From: Bryobacterales bacterium
GTDB taxonomy: Bacteria > Acidobacteriota > Terriglobia > Bryobacterales > Bryobacteraceae
Assembly (NCBI GenBank): GCA_003132905.1
Contig: PKZC01000460.1
Coordinates: 1-48,011, forward strand
Direction of reading: 5' to 3'
Length of the DNA: 48,011 nt
The position numbers and the translations under genes were made by a program. How positions within the stretch are numbered: position 1 is the first letter of the stretch; every line of letters begins with the position of its first letter. Below are positions 1-6,709 of the stretch, piece after piece. A model generated the notes under the pieces. That model worked only from the letters and a program-made list of their open reading frames with translations. It had not been told where the DNA came from and did not search any database.

Positions 1-83
1 ACCGTAACCGGACAGCAGTGTGTGGTTGCTTATGTTGCAGGGGAGCAAGCGCTGCCGCCGATTTTGACTCGTCCTATCCGGCG

Positions 84-1448
84 TTAGATCGCGAGCTGGC
101 CGGTGCTGTCGCCGATGCTCGCGATCTCGACGTCCAGCTTATGCATGATCGTCAAAAGGCAATTGGCATGCGGAGTACCTGTTGGGCATACACAATGCAA
201 GTTGCCTCGCAGTTGCCCGCCCGCGTGACCCGCCAGCAAAAGCGGCAGGCGGCGATGATTGTGAGCGTTTGAATCGCCCATCGGGCTGCCATACAGGATC
301 AGAGAGTGATCCAAAAGATTACCGTCGCCATCCGGCGTGTCCTTCAATTTTTGCAGGAAGTACGGAAGCAAGCTGACGTGATAGCGATTGAGCGTCGCGA
401 ACTCCCCGATAAGCGCGGGCTTCTGGCTGTGATGAGAAAGGGTATGGAACGGGGTTTTCACGCCACTCTCCGGGAAAATCCGGTTGCTGGTGTCGCGGCT
501 CATTTTGAAGGCGGACACTCGCGTAGTCTCGGTTGCAAATGCCAGCGCTTGCAGATCGAACATTAGCTTCACATGCTGTTCCCAGGAGTCAGGCACACCA
601 AGAGGAGCGGCAGGCAGTTCTCTGCGCAATGCGCCGGCGTTGTGTCTCTCGATCGCCTGGATTCGGCGTTCGACGCCGCGAACATCGTCGAGATAGGCGC
701 TGAGCCGGCTTCGATCCTGTGCGCCGAGGTGATTCTGGAGGCGCGTTACATCGGATCCGACCGCATCCAGGATGCTGCCGCTCGCGGATCGCTGAAGGGA
801 TGGACCAGGCGCAGCGTCCCCAAACAGATTCTCAAATACCACGCGCGGATTCACCGTCATCGGCAACGGATCGGTGGGGGAAGCCCAACTAATGGTTTCC
901 GAATAGATGCAGTTGTAGTTGTATCCGCAGGTATCGCTCAACCCGATGTTTTCGATGCAGAGTTGAATGGATGGAAGGCGTGTATCCTGCCCAAACTGTT
1001 GCGCATAAAGTTGATCGATGGAGATGCCATTCCGAACATCGGCGCCGGGAGTTTGCTTGGCGTGAGCGGCGGTGAGGAAGACGGCGCTGGAGCGGAAATG
1101 ATCGGCGCCTCCTTCAGAAGGCGTAGCGGGATCCGCCTGGGCCGCATCGGTGCCGGTGACGATGGTGATGTACTCGCGAAACGGCGCGAGCGGCTCCAGA
1201 GAATAAGAGAGATCGAAATCGACGCCTTCTTTCTCCGGACTCCAATAGTGTTTTCTGCCGCCTTCGTCGGTGCTGCCTGCGGCCCCGTGCACCATTTCGA
1301 TACACGCCAAGCGGGTTCGGGAAGAAGCAGCCGTGCGGCGCAAGGGGGTTTGCGCCGGAACCATGGAATCCAAGAACGGGAGTGCCAAACTGGCACCCAC
1401 TCCGCGAAGCAACGTTCGACGCGACAGGTGCTTTTTCGCAATGAACAT
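84..1448 (-). CDS. DUF1552 family protein, Tat-exported
   Basis: This 454-residue protein has an N-terminal twin-arginine signal (SRRTLLRGVGASLALPF, about residues 9-25), so it is probably exported folded. The body matches DUF1552 as I know the family: an early MVHGAAGS segment, GGADHFRSSAVFL, SIDQLYAQQFG, and a C-terminal YGSPMGDSNAHNHRRLPLLLAG block. The function of the family is unknown. Its genes usually sit next to DUF1592/DUF1588 cytochrome-like genes in Planctomycetes, Acidobacteria and Verrucomicrobia, but no such partner is visible here. The gene lies 40 bp downstream of the flavin hydroxylase gene on the same strand. An AGGAG element about 11 bases before the ATG supports the start. 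The 83 bases left of its stop hold nothing I recognise. Confidence 0.85.
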   Translation of the reverse strand: MFIAKKHLSRRTLLRGVGASLALPFLDSMVPAQTPLRRTAASSRTRLACIEMVHGAAGSTDEGGRKHYWSPEKEGVDFDLSYSLEPLAPFREYITIVTGTDAAQADPATPSEGGADHFRSSAVFLTAAHAKQTPGADVRNGISIDQLYAQQFGQDTRLPSIQLCIENIGLSDTCGYNYNCIYSETISWASPTDPLPMTVNPRVVFENLFGDAAPGPSLQRSASGSILDAVGSDVTRLQNHLGAQDRSRLSAYLDDVRGVERRIQAIERHNAGALRRELPAAPLGVPDSWEQHVKLMFDLQALAFATETTRVSAFKMSRDTSNRIFPESGVKTPFHTLSHHSQKPALIGEFATLNRYHVSLLPYFLQKLKDTPDGDGNLLDHSLILYGSPMGDSNAHNHRRLPLLLAGHAGGQLRGNLHCVCPTGTPHANCLLTIMHKLDVEIASIGDSTGQLAI

Positions 1449-1488
1449 CGATTTGAATTCTCCTCATATTCTACGCCAGCAACTTCAA

Positions 1489-2733
1489 CTAGAAGCGGCT
1501 AAGCGGCGGGAGACCGAAGTGCAGCCGGCCAGCGTTGGTGGCGGTGTGATCGAGCTGCAACGTCACATGCGTGCGAATAACGGCGAGATTGCGAAGCGTG
1601 CGCCCGAGCGGCGACGATTTCGCGGCCGCGGACGTGCCGCTGGTGCGGAACATCAGTTCCACAGCGTCCCATGCCAGGCGAATGACGTGCTGCTCCATCA
1701 GAATCAGGCGGCGCTCCCGCTCTTCGTCCAGCGGCGCGGCGCTTTCCACGTGTTCGCGCGCGAGATCCATATAATCGGCAGTCAGCTTAAGTAGCGCGGC
1801 CTCGGCCGTATCGATAAGAGCTTGCGCTTCCCCGAAATGCTGCTGGAACTCGGCTTCTTGTGAACGCGGATGGAATGGCGGAAAATTCGTTTTCTTTTTG
1901 CTGAGGATTTGTTCGTAGAGATCGAGCGCTCCGCGCGCAGCGCCGACGCAGACTGCCGCGACTTCTGAAATGAGCAGAGGAGCGAGCCAGCCGTGATACA
2001 TCGGGTTGGGATGGAGGGCGTGGCCGGGCTGGTCGCGAACCGAACGGCCCTGTCCGTCGAGAAACCAGAGGGCGCGGTCGGCGGTGACGAATGCATCGTC
2101 GATCACGACGCGCCGCGAGCCGGTGCCTTGCATCCCGATGACGTCCCAGTTGTCGACGATTTTGAACTGATCGCGATCGAAGAGAATCCAAGCGTTGCCG
2201 AGAGGGGCTTTGGTTAGGGGATCGTGCACCATCGTCGAGCCGAAGAAGTGCGTGGCGAGATCGCAACCGGAGGCGTAATCCCAGGCGCCCTTGACGCGAT
2301 AGCCACCTTCGGCGGGAACGCCAACGCCGCCGGGCATGCCGACGCCTGGAGCGCGAAAATCGCCTGTTGTGCCGAAGACTTCGCGCTGCGCCGATTCGGA
2401 AAGCTGCGCCGCGAGAACCGTGTGTCCGGACGTGAGGGCCAGCACCCAGGCGCTTTCCGAACAGCCGCGCGCGACGGCGATCATGACGCGGATAAAATCG
2501 GGGAGCGCGAATTCATAGCCGCCGAAGAGGCGCGGCTGCAGGATACGATAAAAGCCGGCGGCGAGAAATAGATTATTGGTGTCTTCGGACAATTCGCCCG
2601 CTTCTTCGCATGCGGCTTGGCGTTCACGAAGCAGGGGACACAAGGCGTCGGCGCGGCGGAGCAGTTCGTCGACGGTGAGGGCCGGTTCGGGAGCAAGGAT
2701 GTGATCCGCAGTCAGGCTGGCGTTCGTCGACAT
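1489..2733 (-). CDS. Acyl-CoA dehydrogenase-fold flavin-dependent monooxygenase (HsaA/HpaB-C2 type)
   Basis: This 414-residue protein has the acyl-CoA dehydrogenase fold, with a helical N-terminus (residues 15-130), a middle beta domain containing WDYASGCDLATHFFG and WDVIGMQGTGSRRVVIDD, and a C-terminal helical domain ending in HTATNAGRLHFG. That pattern is typical of the two-component class D flavin monooxygenases (HsaA, the oxygenase part of p-hydroxyphenylacetate hydroxylase, DszC-like) rather than of true acyl-CoA dehydrogenases. Such enzymes hydroxylate aromatic or thiol substrates using reduced flavin supplied by a separate reductase, and no reductase gene is nearby. The substrate cannot be told from sequence. 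It is transcribed away from the secreted-protein gene at 2882 and lies upstream of the DUF1552 gene. An ordinary acyl-CoA dehydrogenase is the main alternative. Confidence 0.8.
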   Translation of the reverse strand: MSTNASLTADHILAPEPALTVDELLRRADALCPLLRERQAACEEAGELSEDTNNLFLAAGFYRILQPRLFGGYEFALPDFIRVMIAVARGCSESAWVLALTSGHTVLAAQLSESAQREVFGTTGDFRAPGVGMPGGVGVPAEGGYRVKGAWDYASGCDLATHFFGSTMVHDPLTKAPLGNAWILFDRDQFKIVDNWDVIGMQGTGSRRVVIDDAFVTADRALWFLDGQGRSVRDQPGHALHPNPMYHGWLAPLLISEVAAVCVGAARGALDLYEQILSKKKTNFPPFHPRSQEAEFQQHFGEAQALIDTAEAALLKLTADYMDLAREHVESAAPLDEERERRLILMEQHVIRLAWDAVELMFRTSGTSAAAKSSPLGRTLRNLAVIRTHVTLQLDHTATNAGRLHFGLPPLSRF

Positions 2734-2783
2734 CGGTACTCAGTATAACGGCCGTATTGGCTTGACGGCTGGTCCGAAGGCGT

Positions 2784-2855
2784 CGATGATCCGAAAGGCC
2801 CCGATGATCCGAAAGGCATCGATGATCCGAAAGGCCCCGATGATCCGAAGGGCAT
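2784..2855. repeat. Four 18-bp tandem repeats in a divergent intergenic region
   Basis: The unit CGATGATCCGAAAGGCCC occurs four times without gaps (2784-2801, 2802-2819, 2820-2837, 2838-2855). Units 1 and 3 end in CCC and units 2 and 4 end in CAT, so the array is a 36-bp block duplicated once, with a single A-to-G change in the last unit. A degenerate partial copy (GGTCCGAAGGCGT) precedes it at 2771. The array fills most of the 148-bp gap between two divergent genes. The period is a multiple of three, so both strands stay open across it, but no ribosome-binding site marks it as coding. Confidence 0.9.
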
Positions 2856-2881
2856 CGACGAAGTGATACAGTTGGTGGGAA

Positions 2882-3595
2882 ATGAGGACTGGACTGATTG
2901 CGTTGATGGGCGCAGCGCTGGTCTCAATCGGCGCTTCCGCTGAAACACCGCGAACCGCGGATGGCAAGCCCGATCTCTCGGGATCGTGGAATCTTCCTTA
3001 CACGCCAAACATGGCGAAAGATAGCGGCGAGCTTCCGTTCACCGTGGAGGGGAAGGCCGCCTACGGCAAAATCAATACCGCATACGATCCCACGGGGTTC
3101 TGTCTGTTTCCGGGCGTGCCGCGGATCAATAATTCGCCATTTCCCATGCGGGTGGTGCAAACGTCCGACTCGATCGTGTTCTTGTACGAATACATGACAA
3201 CGTTTCGCGCGGTGCCGTTGGGCGTGCGGGAGCATTCGAAGAATCCACAGCCGACGTTCATGGGGGAATCGATCGGCAAGTGGGATGGGGATGCGCTGGT
3301 TATCGACACGGTTGGATTGAACGATCGCACCTGGCTGGATACGGCGGGGCATCCGCACAGCGATGTTTTGCACGTGACGGAGCGGTATCAATTGACCGAC
3401 GCGAACCATATTGCATACGACGTGACGTTGGACGATGCCAAGATGTACACCAAGCCTTGGAGCAATCATCGAGTGCTGGACCGGCTGAAGCCGGGCGACC
3501 ATTTGATGGAATATTCTTGCGATGAGAATAACCTGGATCGCGACCAGGGTCATTTGAGACCGGGGCCGACGGTGGTTCCTTTCAATCAGAGATAA
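2882..3595 (+). CDS. Secreted protein of the RTADGKPDLSG family, function unknown
   Basis: This 237-residue protein has a signal peptide (MRTGLIALMGAALVSIGASA, cleavage expected after ASA at residue 20). The mature part opens with TPRTADGKPDLSGSWN, a hallmark of a large family of secreted proteins that is strongly expanded in acidobacterial genomes. A MGESIGKWDGDALVIDT block and a DVLHVTERYQ block follow, also typical of the family. No catalytic motif is evident and the function is unknown. An ATG with GTGGGA just upstream makes the start plausible. It is divergent from the flavin hydroxylase gene, across the 18-bp repeat array, and is followed by 79 bp before the thiolase operon. Confidence 0.75.
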   Translation: MRTGLIALMGAALVSIGASAETPRTADGKPDLSGSWNLPYTPNMAKDSGELPFTVEGKAAYGKINTAYDPTGFCLFPGVPRINNSPFPMRVVQTSDSIVFLYEYMTTFRAVPLGVREHSKNPQPTFMGESIGKWDGDALVIDTVGLNDRTWLDTAGHPHSDVLHVTERYQLTDANHIAYDVTLDDAKMYTKPWSNHRVLDRLKPGDHLMEYSCDENNLDRDQGHLRPGPTVVPFNQR

Positions 3596-3674
3596 GCCCG
3601 AGCAGTTCGCGGCTCGAAGACAAAGGCGCTTCCAGCGGTTCTCTGCTTCAACAGCTAAGAGCTATCCTGAAAGT

Positions 3675-4835
3675 ATGAGAGCAGTAGCTGTGGTTGGCAT
3701 CGGGAAGACCGCATTTGGCGCGTTCCCGGATCGCGATCTTCGTTCGCTCGCGGTGGAAGCCGGACAAAAAGCATTGGAGAACGGGCACGCCAAGGCGTCT
3801 CAAGTGGAGGCGTTTTACCTTGGCAATTTCGCCGGGCCTTCGTTTGTGGGACAGAATCATCTGGCGCCGTATATATCGTCTGCGATCGGGATCAACGGCG
3901 TACCTTCGACGCGTTTTGAAGCTGCTTGCGCATCCAGCGGATCGGCATTCTTCCATGCTGCGTCGGCGGTTGCAGCGGGGTTGTACGACGTGGTGCTGGT
4001 GGGGGGAGTGGAAAAAATGACATCGCAGCCAACGCCCAAAGTAACCGAGATTTTGGCGGGCGCGGGCGATCTTTGCGGCGAGGTGCGCGCGGGCGCGACG
4101 TTTCCCGCACTGTTCGCGATGATCGCGCGGCGTCATATGTATCAGTACGGAACCACGCGCGAGCAAATGGCGTCTGTGGCGGTGAAGAACCATCAGAACG
4201 GCGCGAAAAATCCGCTGGCGCACATGCGCAAGGTAATCACGATGGAGCAGGCACTGGCGGGCAAGCCGATTGCCGAACCGCTTACGGTGTACGATTGCTC
4301 GCTCATCAGCGATGGAGCGGCTGCGGTGCTGATCGTGCCGCTGGAGCGCGCGGCCGAGTTTACCGACAAGCCCGTGCGGGTGCTGGGCGTGGCGCAAACG
4401 TCGGACAATGTGGCGCTGGACGAGAAGGACGACATCACGACGTTTCGCGCCGTGAAAACGTCGGCGGAAAAAGCGTACAAGATGGCCGGCGTTCAAGCGT
4501 CCGATATCCAGTTTGCGGAAGTGCACGATTGCTTCACAATCGCCGAGATTATTGCGATCGAAGATCTGGGCTTCGTTCCGAAAGGTCAGGGCGGTCCTTT
4601 TAGTTTGGCGGGCGGCACGTGTTTAAATGGCGAGCGGCCGGTGAATGCGAGCGGCGGATTAAAGTCCAAAGGACATCCGGTAGGCGCGACGGGCGTTGGA
4701 CAAATCTGCGATGTGGTGGAACAGATTCGTGGGCAAGCCGGCGAACGGCAAGTAAAGCGAAACACGCTGGGGCTGGCGCAGAATCTGGGCGGATCGGGTG
4801 CAACGAGCGTGATTACGATCCTGGGGGCCGCATGA
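3675..4835 (+). CDS. SCP2-type thiolase / acetyl-CoA acetyltransferase
   Basis: This 386-residue thiolase-fold enzyme has its nucleophilic cysteine in EAACASSGSA (C85), a VHDCF histidine-cysteine motif around residue 290, and the C-terminal GGLKSKGHPVGATG histidine loop. Layout and motifs fit the SCP2/lipid-transfer thiolase clade, which cleaves or forms 3-ketoacyl-CoA thioesters, rather than the FadA/AtoB clade. The stop codon overlaps the start of the next gene by 4 bp (ATGA), and that gene is a DUF35-like OB-fold protein, the usual partner of SCP2-type thiolases. The substrate is unknown. It could serve a short fatty-acyl or aromatic degradation step together with the downstream aminotransferase. 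Confidence 0.88.
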   Translation: MRAVAVVGIGKTAFGAFPDRDLRSLAVEAGQKALENGHAKASQVEAFYLGNFAGPSFVGQNHLAPYISSAIGINGVPSTRFEAACASSGSAFFHAASAVAAGLYDVVLVGGVEKMTSQPTPKVTEILAGAGDLCGEVRAGATFPALFAMIARRHMYQYGTTREQMASVAVKNHQNGAKNPLAHMRKVITMEQALAGKPIAEPLTVYDCSLISDGAAAVLIVPLERAAEFTDKPVRVLGVAQTSDNVALDEKDDITTFRAVKTSAEKAYKMAGVQASDIQFAEVHDCFTIAEIIAIEDLGFVPKGQGGPFSLAGGTCLNGERPVNASGGLKSKGHPVGATGVGQICDVVEQIRGQAGERQVKRNTLGLAQNLGGSGATSVITILGAA

Positions 4836-5050
4836 ACGATTTAGGTCCGGGCACCATTTATACTGAGACGGTGGTCTACTCACCGCCGGAAGCGTACGTG
4901 AACGATGTGCCGTATCAATTGGCGATTATCGAATTGATGAGCGGCCGTCGTATAACAGGGCGTGTGGCTGGCGAGCGGGCCCAAATCGGCGATCGCGTGC
5001 AGTTCGCCGAGTTCCGCAACAAAGTCCCATTTTTCAAAAAACAATCATGA
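4832..5050 (+). CDS. Small DUF35-like OB-fold thiolase partner
   Basis: The protein has 72 residues and starts at the ATG overlapping the thiolase stop by 4 bp. An upstream extension of the frame would run inside the thiolase gene and is unlikely. The sequence (TIYTETVVYSPPEAYVNDVPYQ, then LIELMSG-type strands, GRVAGE and IGDRVQF) matches the acyl-CoA-binding OB-fold half of DUF35 proteins. The cysteine zinc ribbon that normally precedes the OB fold is absent, since the protein has no cysteines. DUF35 proteins form complexes with SCP2-type thiolases and position the acyl-CoA. Its stop overlaps the next start by 4 bp, which indicates translational coupling across three genes. Confidence 0.78.
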   Translation: MNDLGPGTIYTETVVYSPPEAYVNDVPYQLAIIELMSGRRITGRVAGERAQIGDRVQFAEFRNKVPFFKKQS

Positions 5051-6210
5051 AATTAGCTGAGCGGATGAACCGCATAGGCGTGGAAACCGCCTTTGAAGTC
5101 CTGGTGCGCGCACGGGCGCTGGAAGCGCAAGGACACGACATCATTCACCTGGAAATCGGCGAGCCCGACTTCGACACGCCGCGCCATATTGTGGAAGCTG
5201 GCAAGCAGGCGCTGGATCAGGGCTGGACGCACTATGGGCCGACGCAGGGGCTCCCGGAGCTGCGCGAAGCAATCGCATCCTATATCTGCCGCACGCGCGG
5301 AATCCGTGTGGGCGCCGAGCATGTTTGTGTAGTGCCGGGCGGCAAGCCAATCATTTTTTTTGCATTGATGGCGCTGCTGGAGCCGGGCGATGAGGTGATC
5401 TATCCGAATCCAGGATTTCCGATTTACGAATCGATGATCAATTTCCTGGGCGCGAAGCCAGTGCCGATTCCATTGGTGGAGGATCGCGGGTTTTCGTTCG
5501 ATTTGAACGTGCTGAAAGACAGCCTGTCGCCGAAGACGAAGATGCTGATCCTGAATTCGCCCCACAATCCCACGGGCGGCGTGATTCCGGCGGCCGATGT
5601 GAAGGCGATCGCCGACATGGTGCGGGATCGTGACTTGGTGATTTTGTCGGACGAGATCTACACGCGCATCTACTTCGATAAAGAAGCGCCGCTTTCGATC
5701 AGCACGCTGCCGGGGATGCTGGAGAAGACGATCATCCTGGACGGGTTCTCGAAGACGTACGCGATGACGGGCTGGCGCATGGGCTATGGCGTCATGCCGA
5801 CCTGGCTGGTGGATCCGGTGAACAAGCTGATGGTGAATTCGAACTCGTGTACCGCGAGCTTCACACAGCGGGCCGGGATTGCCGCGCTCAACGGACCGCA
5901 GGACGACGTGACGAAGATGGTGGAGGAATTTCACCGCCGTCGCGATGCCTTTTGCGCGGCGCTCAACACGCTGCCGGGATTCCGCTGCCCGATTCCGGGC
6001 GGGGCGTTTTATGCATTCCCCAACATTCAGGGGACCGGTTGGAAATCGAAAGAGCTGGCCGATGCTCTGCTGCAGAAGGCGGGGGTGGCGTGTTTGAGCG
6101 GAACGGCGTTTGGAGCGTATGGCGATGGTTATCTGCGGTTCAGCATCGCCAATTCGTATGAGAAGCTGATGGACGCGGTGGAGCGGATCCGGAAATTCTT
6201 GGGGAAGTAG
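5047..6210 (+). CDS. PLP-dependent class I/II aminotransferase
   Basis: This 387-residue fold-type I aminotransferase binds pyridoxal phosphate through K236 in DGFSKTYAMTGWR. Supporting residues are N174 (NSPHNPTGG), D202 and Y205 (SDEIYTRIYF) and R244. The N-terminal HLEIGEPDFDTP and HYGPTQGLPELR blocks place it in the aspartate/alanine/aromatic aminotransferase Ia group. Exact amino-acid specificity cannot be read from the sequence. It is third in an ATGA-coupled trio with the thiolase and the OB-fold protein, which suggests a shared pathway such as catabolism of an amino acid whose keto-acid becomes an acyl-CoA. That link is an inference. A hairpin terminator lies about 85 bp after its stop. 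Confidence 0.9.
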   Translation: MKLAERMNRIGVETAFEVLVRARALEAQGHDIIHLEIGEPDFDTPRHIVEAGKQALDQGWTHYGPTQGLPELREAIASYICRTRGIRVGAEHVCVVPGGKPIIFFALMALLEPGDEVIYPNPGFPIYESMINFLGAKPVPIPLVEDRGFSFDLNVLKDSLSPKTKMLILNSPHNPTGGVIPAADVKAIADMVRDRDLVILSDEIYTRIYFDKEAPLSISTLPGMLEKTIILDGFSKTYAMTGWRMGYGVMPTWLVDPVNKLMVNSNSCTASFTQRAGIAALNGPQDDVTKMVEEFHRRRDAFCAALNTLPGFRCPIPGGAFYAFPNIQGTGWKSKELADALLQKAGVACLSGTAFGAYGDGYLRFSIANSYEKLMDAVERIRKFLGK

Positions 6211-6211
6211 G

Positions 6212-6285
6212 GCCACAGATAAACGCAGATCAACGCAGATTCGGAGAACATGCTTTATCCGTGTGCATCTGCGTTTATCCGTGGC
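6212..6285. repeat. Palindromic interspersed repeat (19-bp inverted arms)
   Basis: The left arm GCCACAGATAAACGCAGAT (6212-6230) and the right arm ATCTGCGTTTATCCGTGGC (6267-6285) are inverted copies with one mismatch. Inside, AACGCAGAT is repeated directly after the left arm (6232-6240) and TTTATCCGTG is repeated before the right arm (6254-6263 and 6274-6283). Such CCACAGAT...ATCTGTGG elements occur between genes in many Acidobacteria, Verrucomicrobia, Planctomycetes and cyanobacteria, to my knowledge without an agreed function. It lies directly after the aminotransferase stop. Confidence 0.85.
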
Positions 6286-6297
6286 TAAAACGAAAAA

Positions 6298-6329
6298 CCC
6301 GACCCGGGTCCACCGGATCGGGCTTCTTT
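6298..6329. terminator. Bidirectional hairpin terminator
   Basis: CCCGACCCGG (6298-6307) pairs with CCGGATCGGG (6313-6322), with one mismatch and a 5-nt loop. Read on the minus strand the hairpin is followed by TTTTTCGTTTT, a good U-tract for ending the DUF465 gene. On the plus strand it is followed by CTTCTTT, a weaker tail that could end the thiolase-aminotransferase operon. The two genes converge on it. Confidence 0.8.
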
Positions 6330-6349
6330 ACTGCCGACGCACCGAATGA

Positions 6350-6583
6350 TCAGGCGACGTGCTGCGCCCGATGACGGCTGACGATCTGGTTCATCTGATC
6401 TTTTAACTGAAGTTTCACTTTCTTCAGGCGGTGCTCCTCCACTTCCTCTTCGGGAGTGAGGTACGACTTGGCTTCCAAAGCCTCTAACTGCTGGTGGTAC
6501 CCGTTGTGCTGCTCAGCCAGCCGACGGTACTCGTCGTCCGACTGCATCAGGTGCGTCTTTAATTCTTCTTGCGTGTTCTCCAT
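6350..6583 (-). CDS. DUF465 (YdcH-like) small protein
   Basis: This 77-residue, highly charged helical protein begins MENTQEELKTHLMQSDDEYRRL and has a second helix with EEHRLKKVKLQLKDQM. The spacing and the L.KK.KL..KD motif are those of the DUF465/YdcH family, whose members form two-helix coiled-coil hairpins with no settled function. A GGAG element about 11 bases upstream supports the ATG start. It is a single-gene unit that ends at the terminator at 6298-6329. The 126 bp separating it from the glycosyltransferase stop hold its presumed promoter, though I do not see a clear -35/-10 pair. Confidence 0.82.
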   Translation of the reverse strand: MENTQEELKTHLMQSDDEYRRLAEQHNGYHQQLEALEAKSYLTPEEEVEEHRLKKVKLQLKDQMNQIVSRHRAQHVA

Positions 6584-6709
6584 TAGGCTCTTATCTCCTT
6601 TGTGAGGTTGCCACGCCGAGTCTTAGGATTGACTTGCTCGGTGGGTAATGAATGAATGGTTGCATTCGTCCGTGCGGCGGTCACCGATGGCCCCGCATAA
6701 GTGACAGTA

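Noticed and set aside
573..1502. 309-codon plus-strand frame
   Set aside because: It is fully antisense to the DUF1552 gene, whose Tat signal and family blocks fix the coding strand. GC-rich codon bias keeps the opposite frame open.
2784..2855. Possible CRISPR array
   Set aside because: The units are contiguous with no spacers, and no cas genes are in the window.
2786..2866. Small frame of repeated MIRKAP/MIRKAS units through the 18-bp array
   Set aside because: Several ATGs exist but none has a Shine-Dalgarno element, and the frame is created by the repeat itself. Kept only as a note.
3648..4526. 292-codon minus-strand frame
   Set aside because: It is antisense to the thiolase and arginine/histidine-rich, as expected for a shadow frame.
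5053..6216. 387-codon minus-strand frame across the aminotransferase
   Set aside because: It mirrors the aminotransferase in codon register and has no recognisable domain; the plus strand has all PLP motifs.
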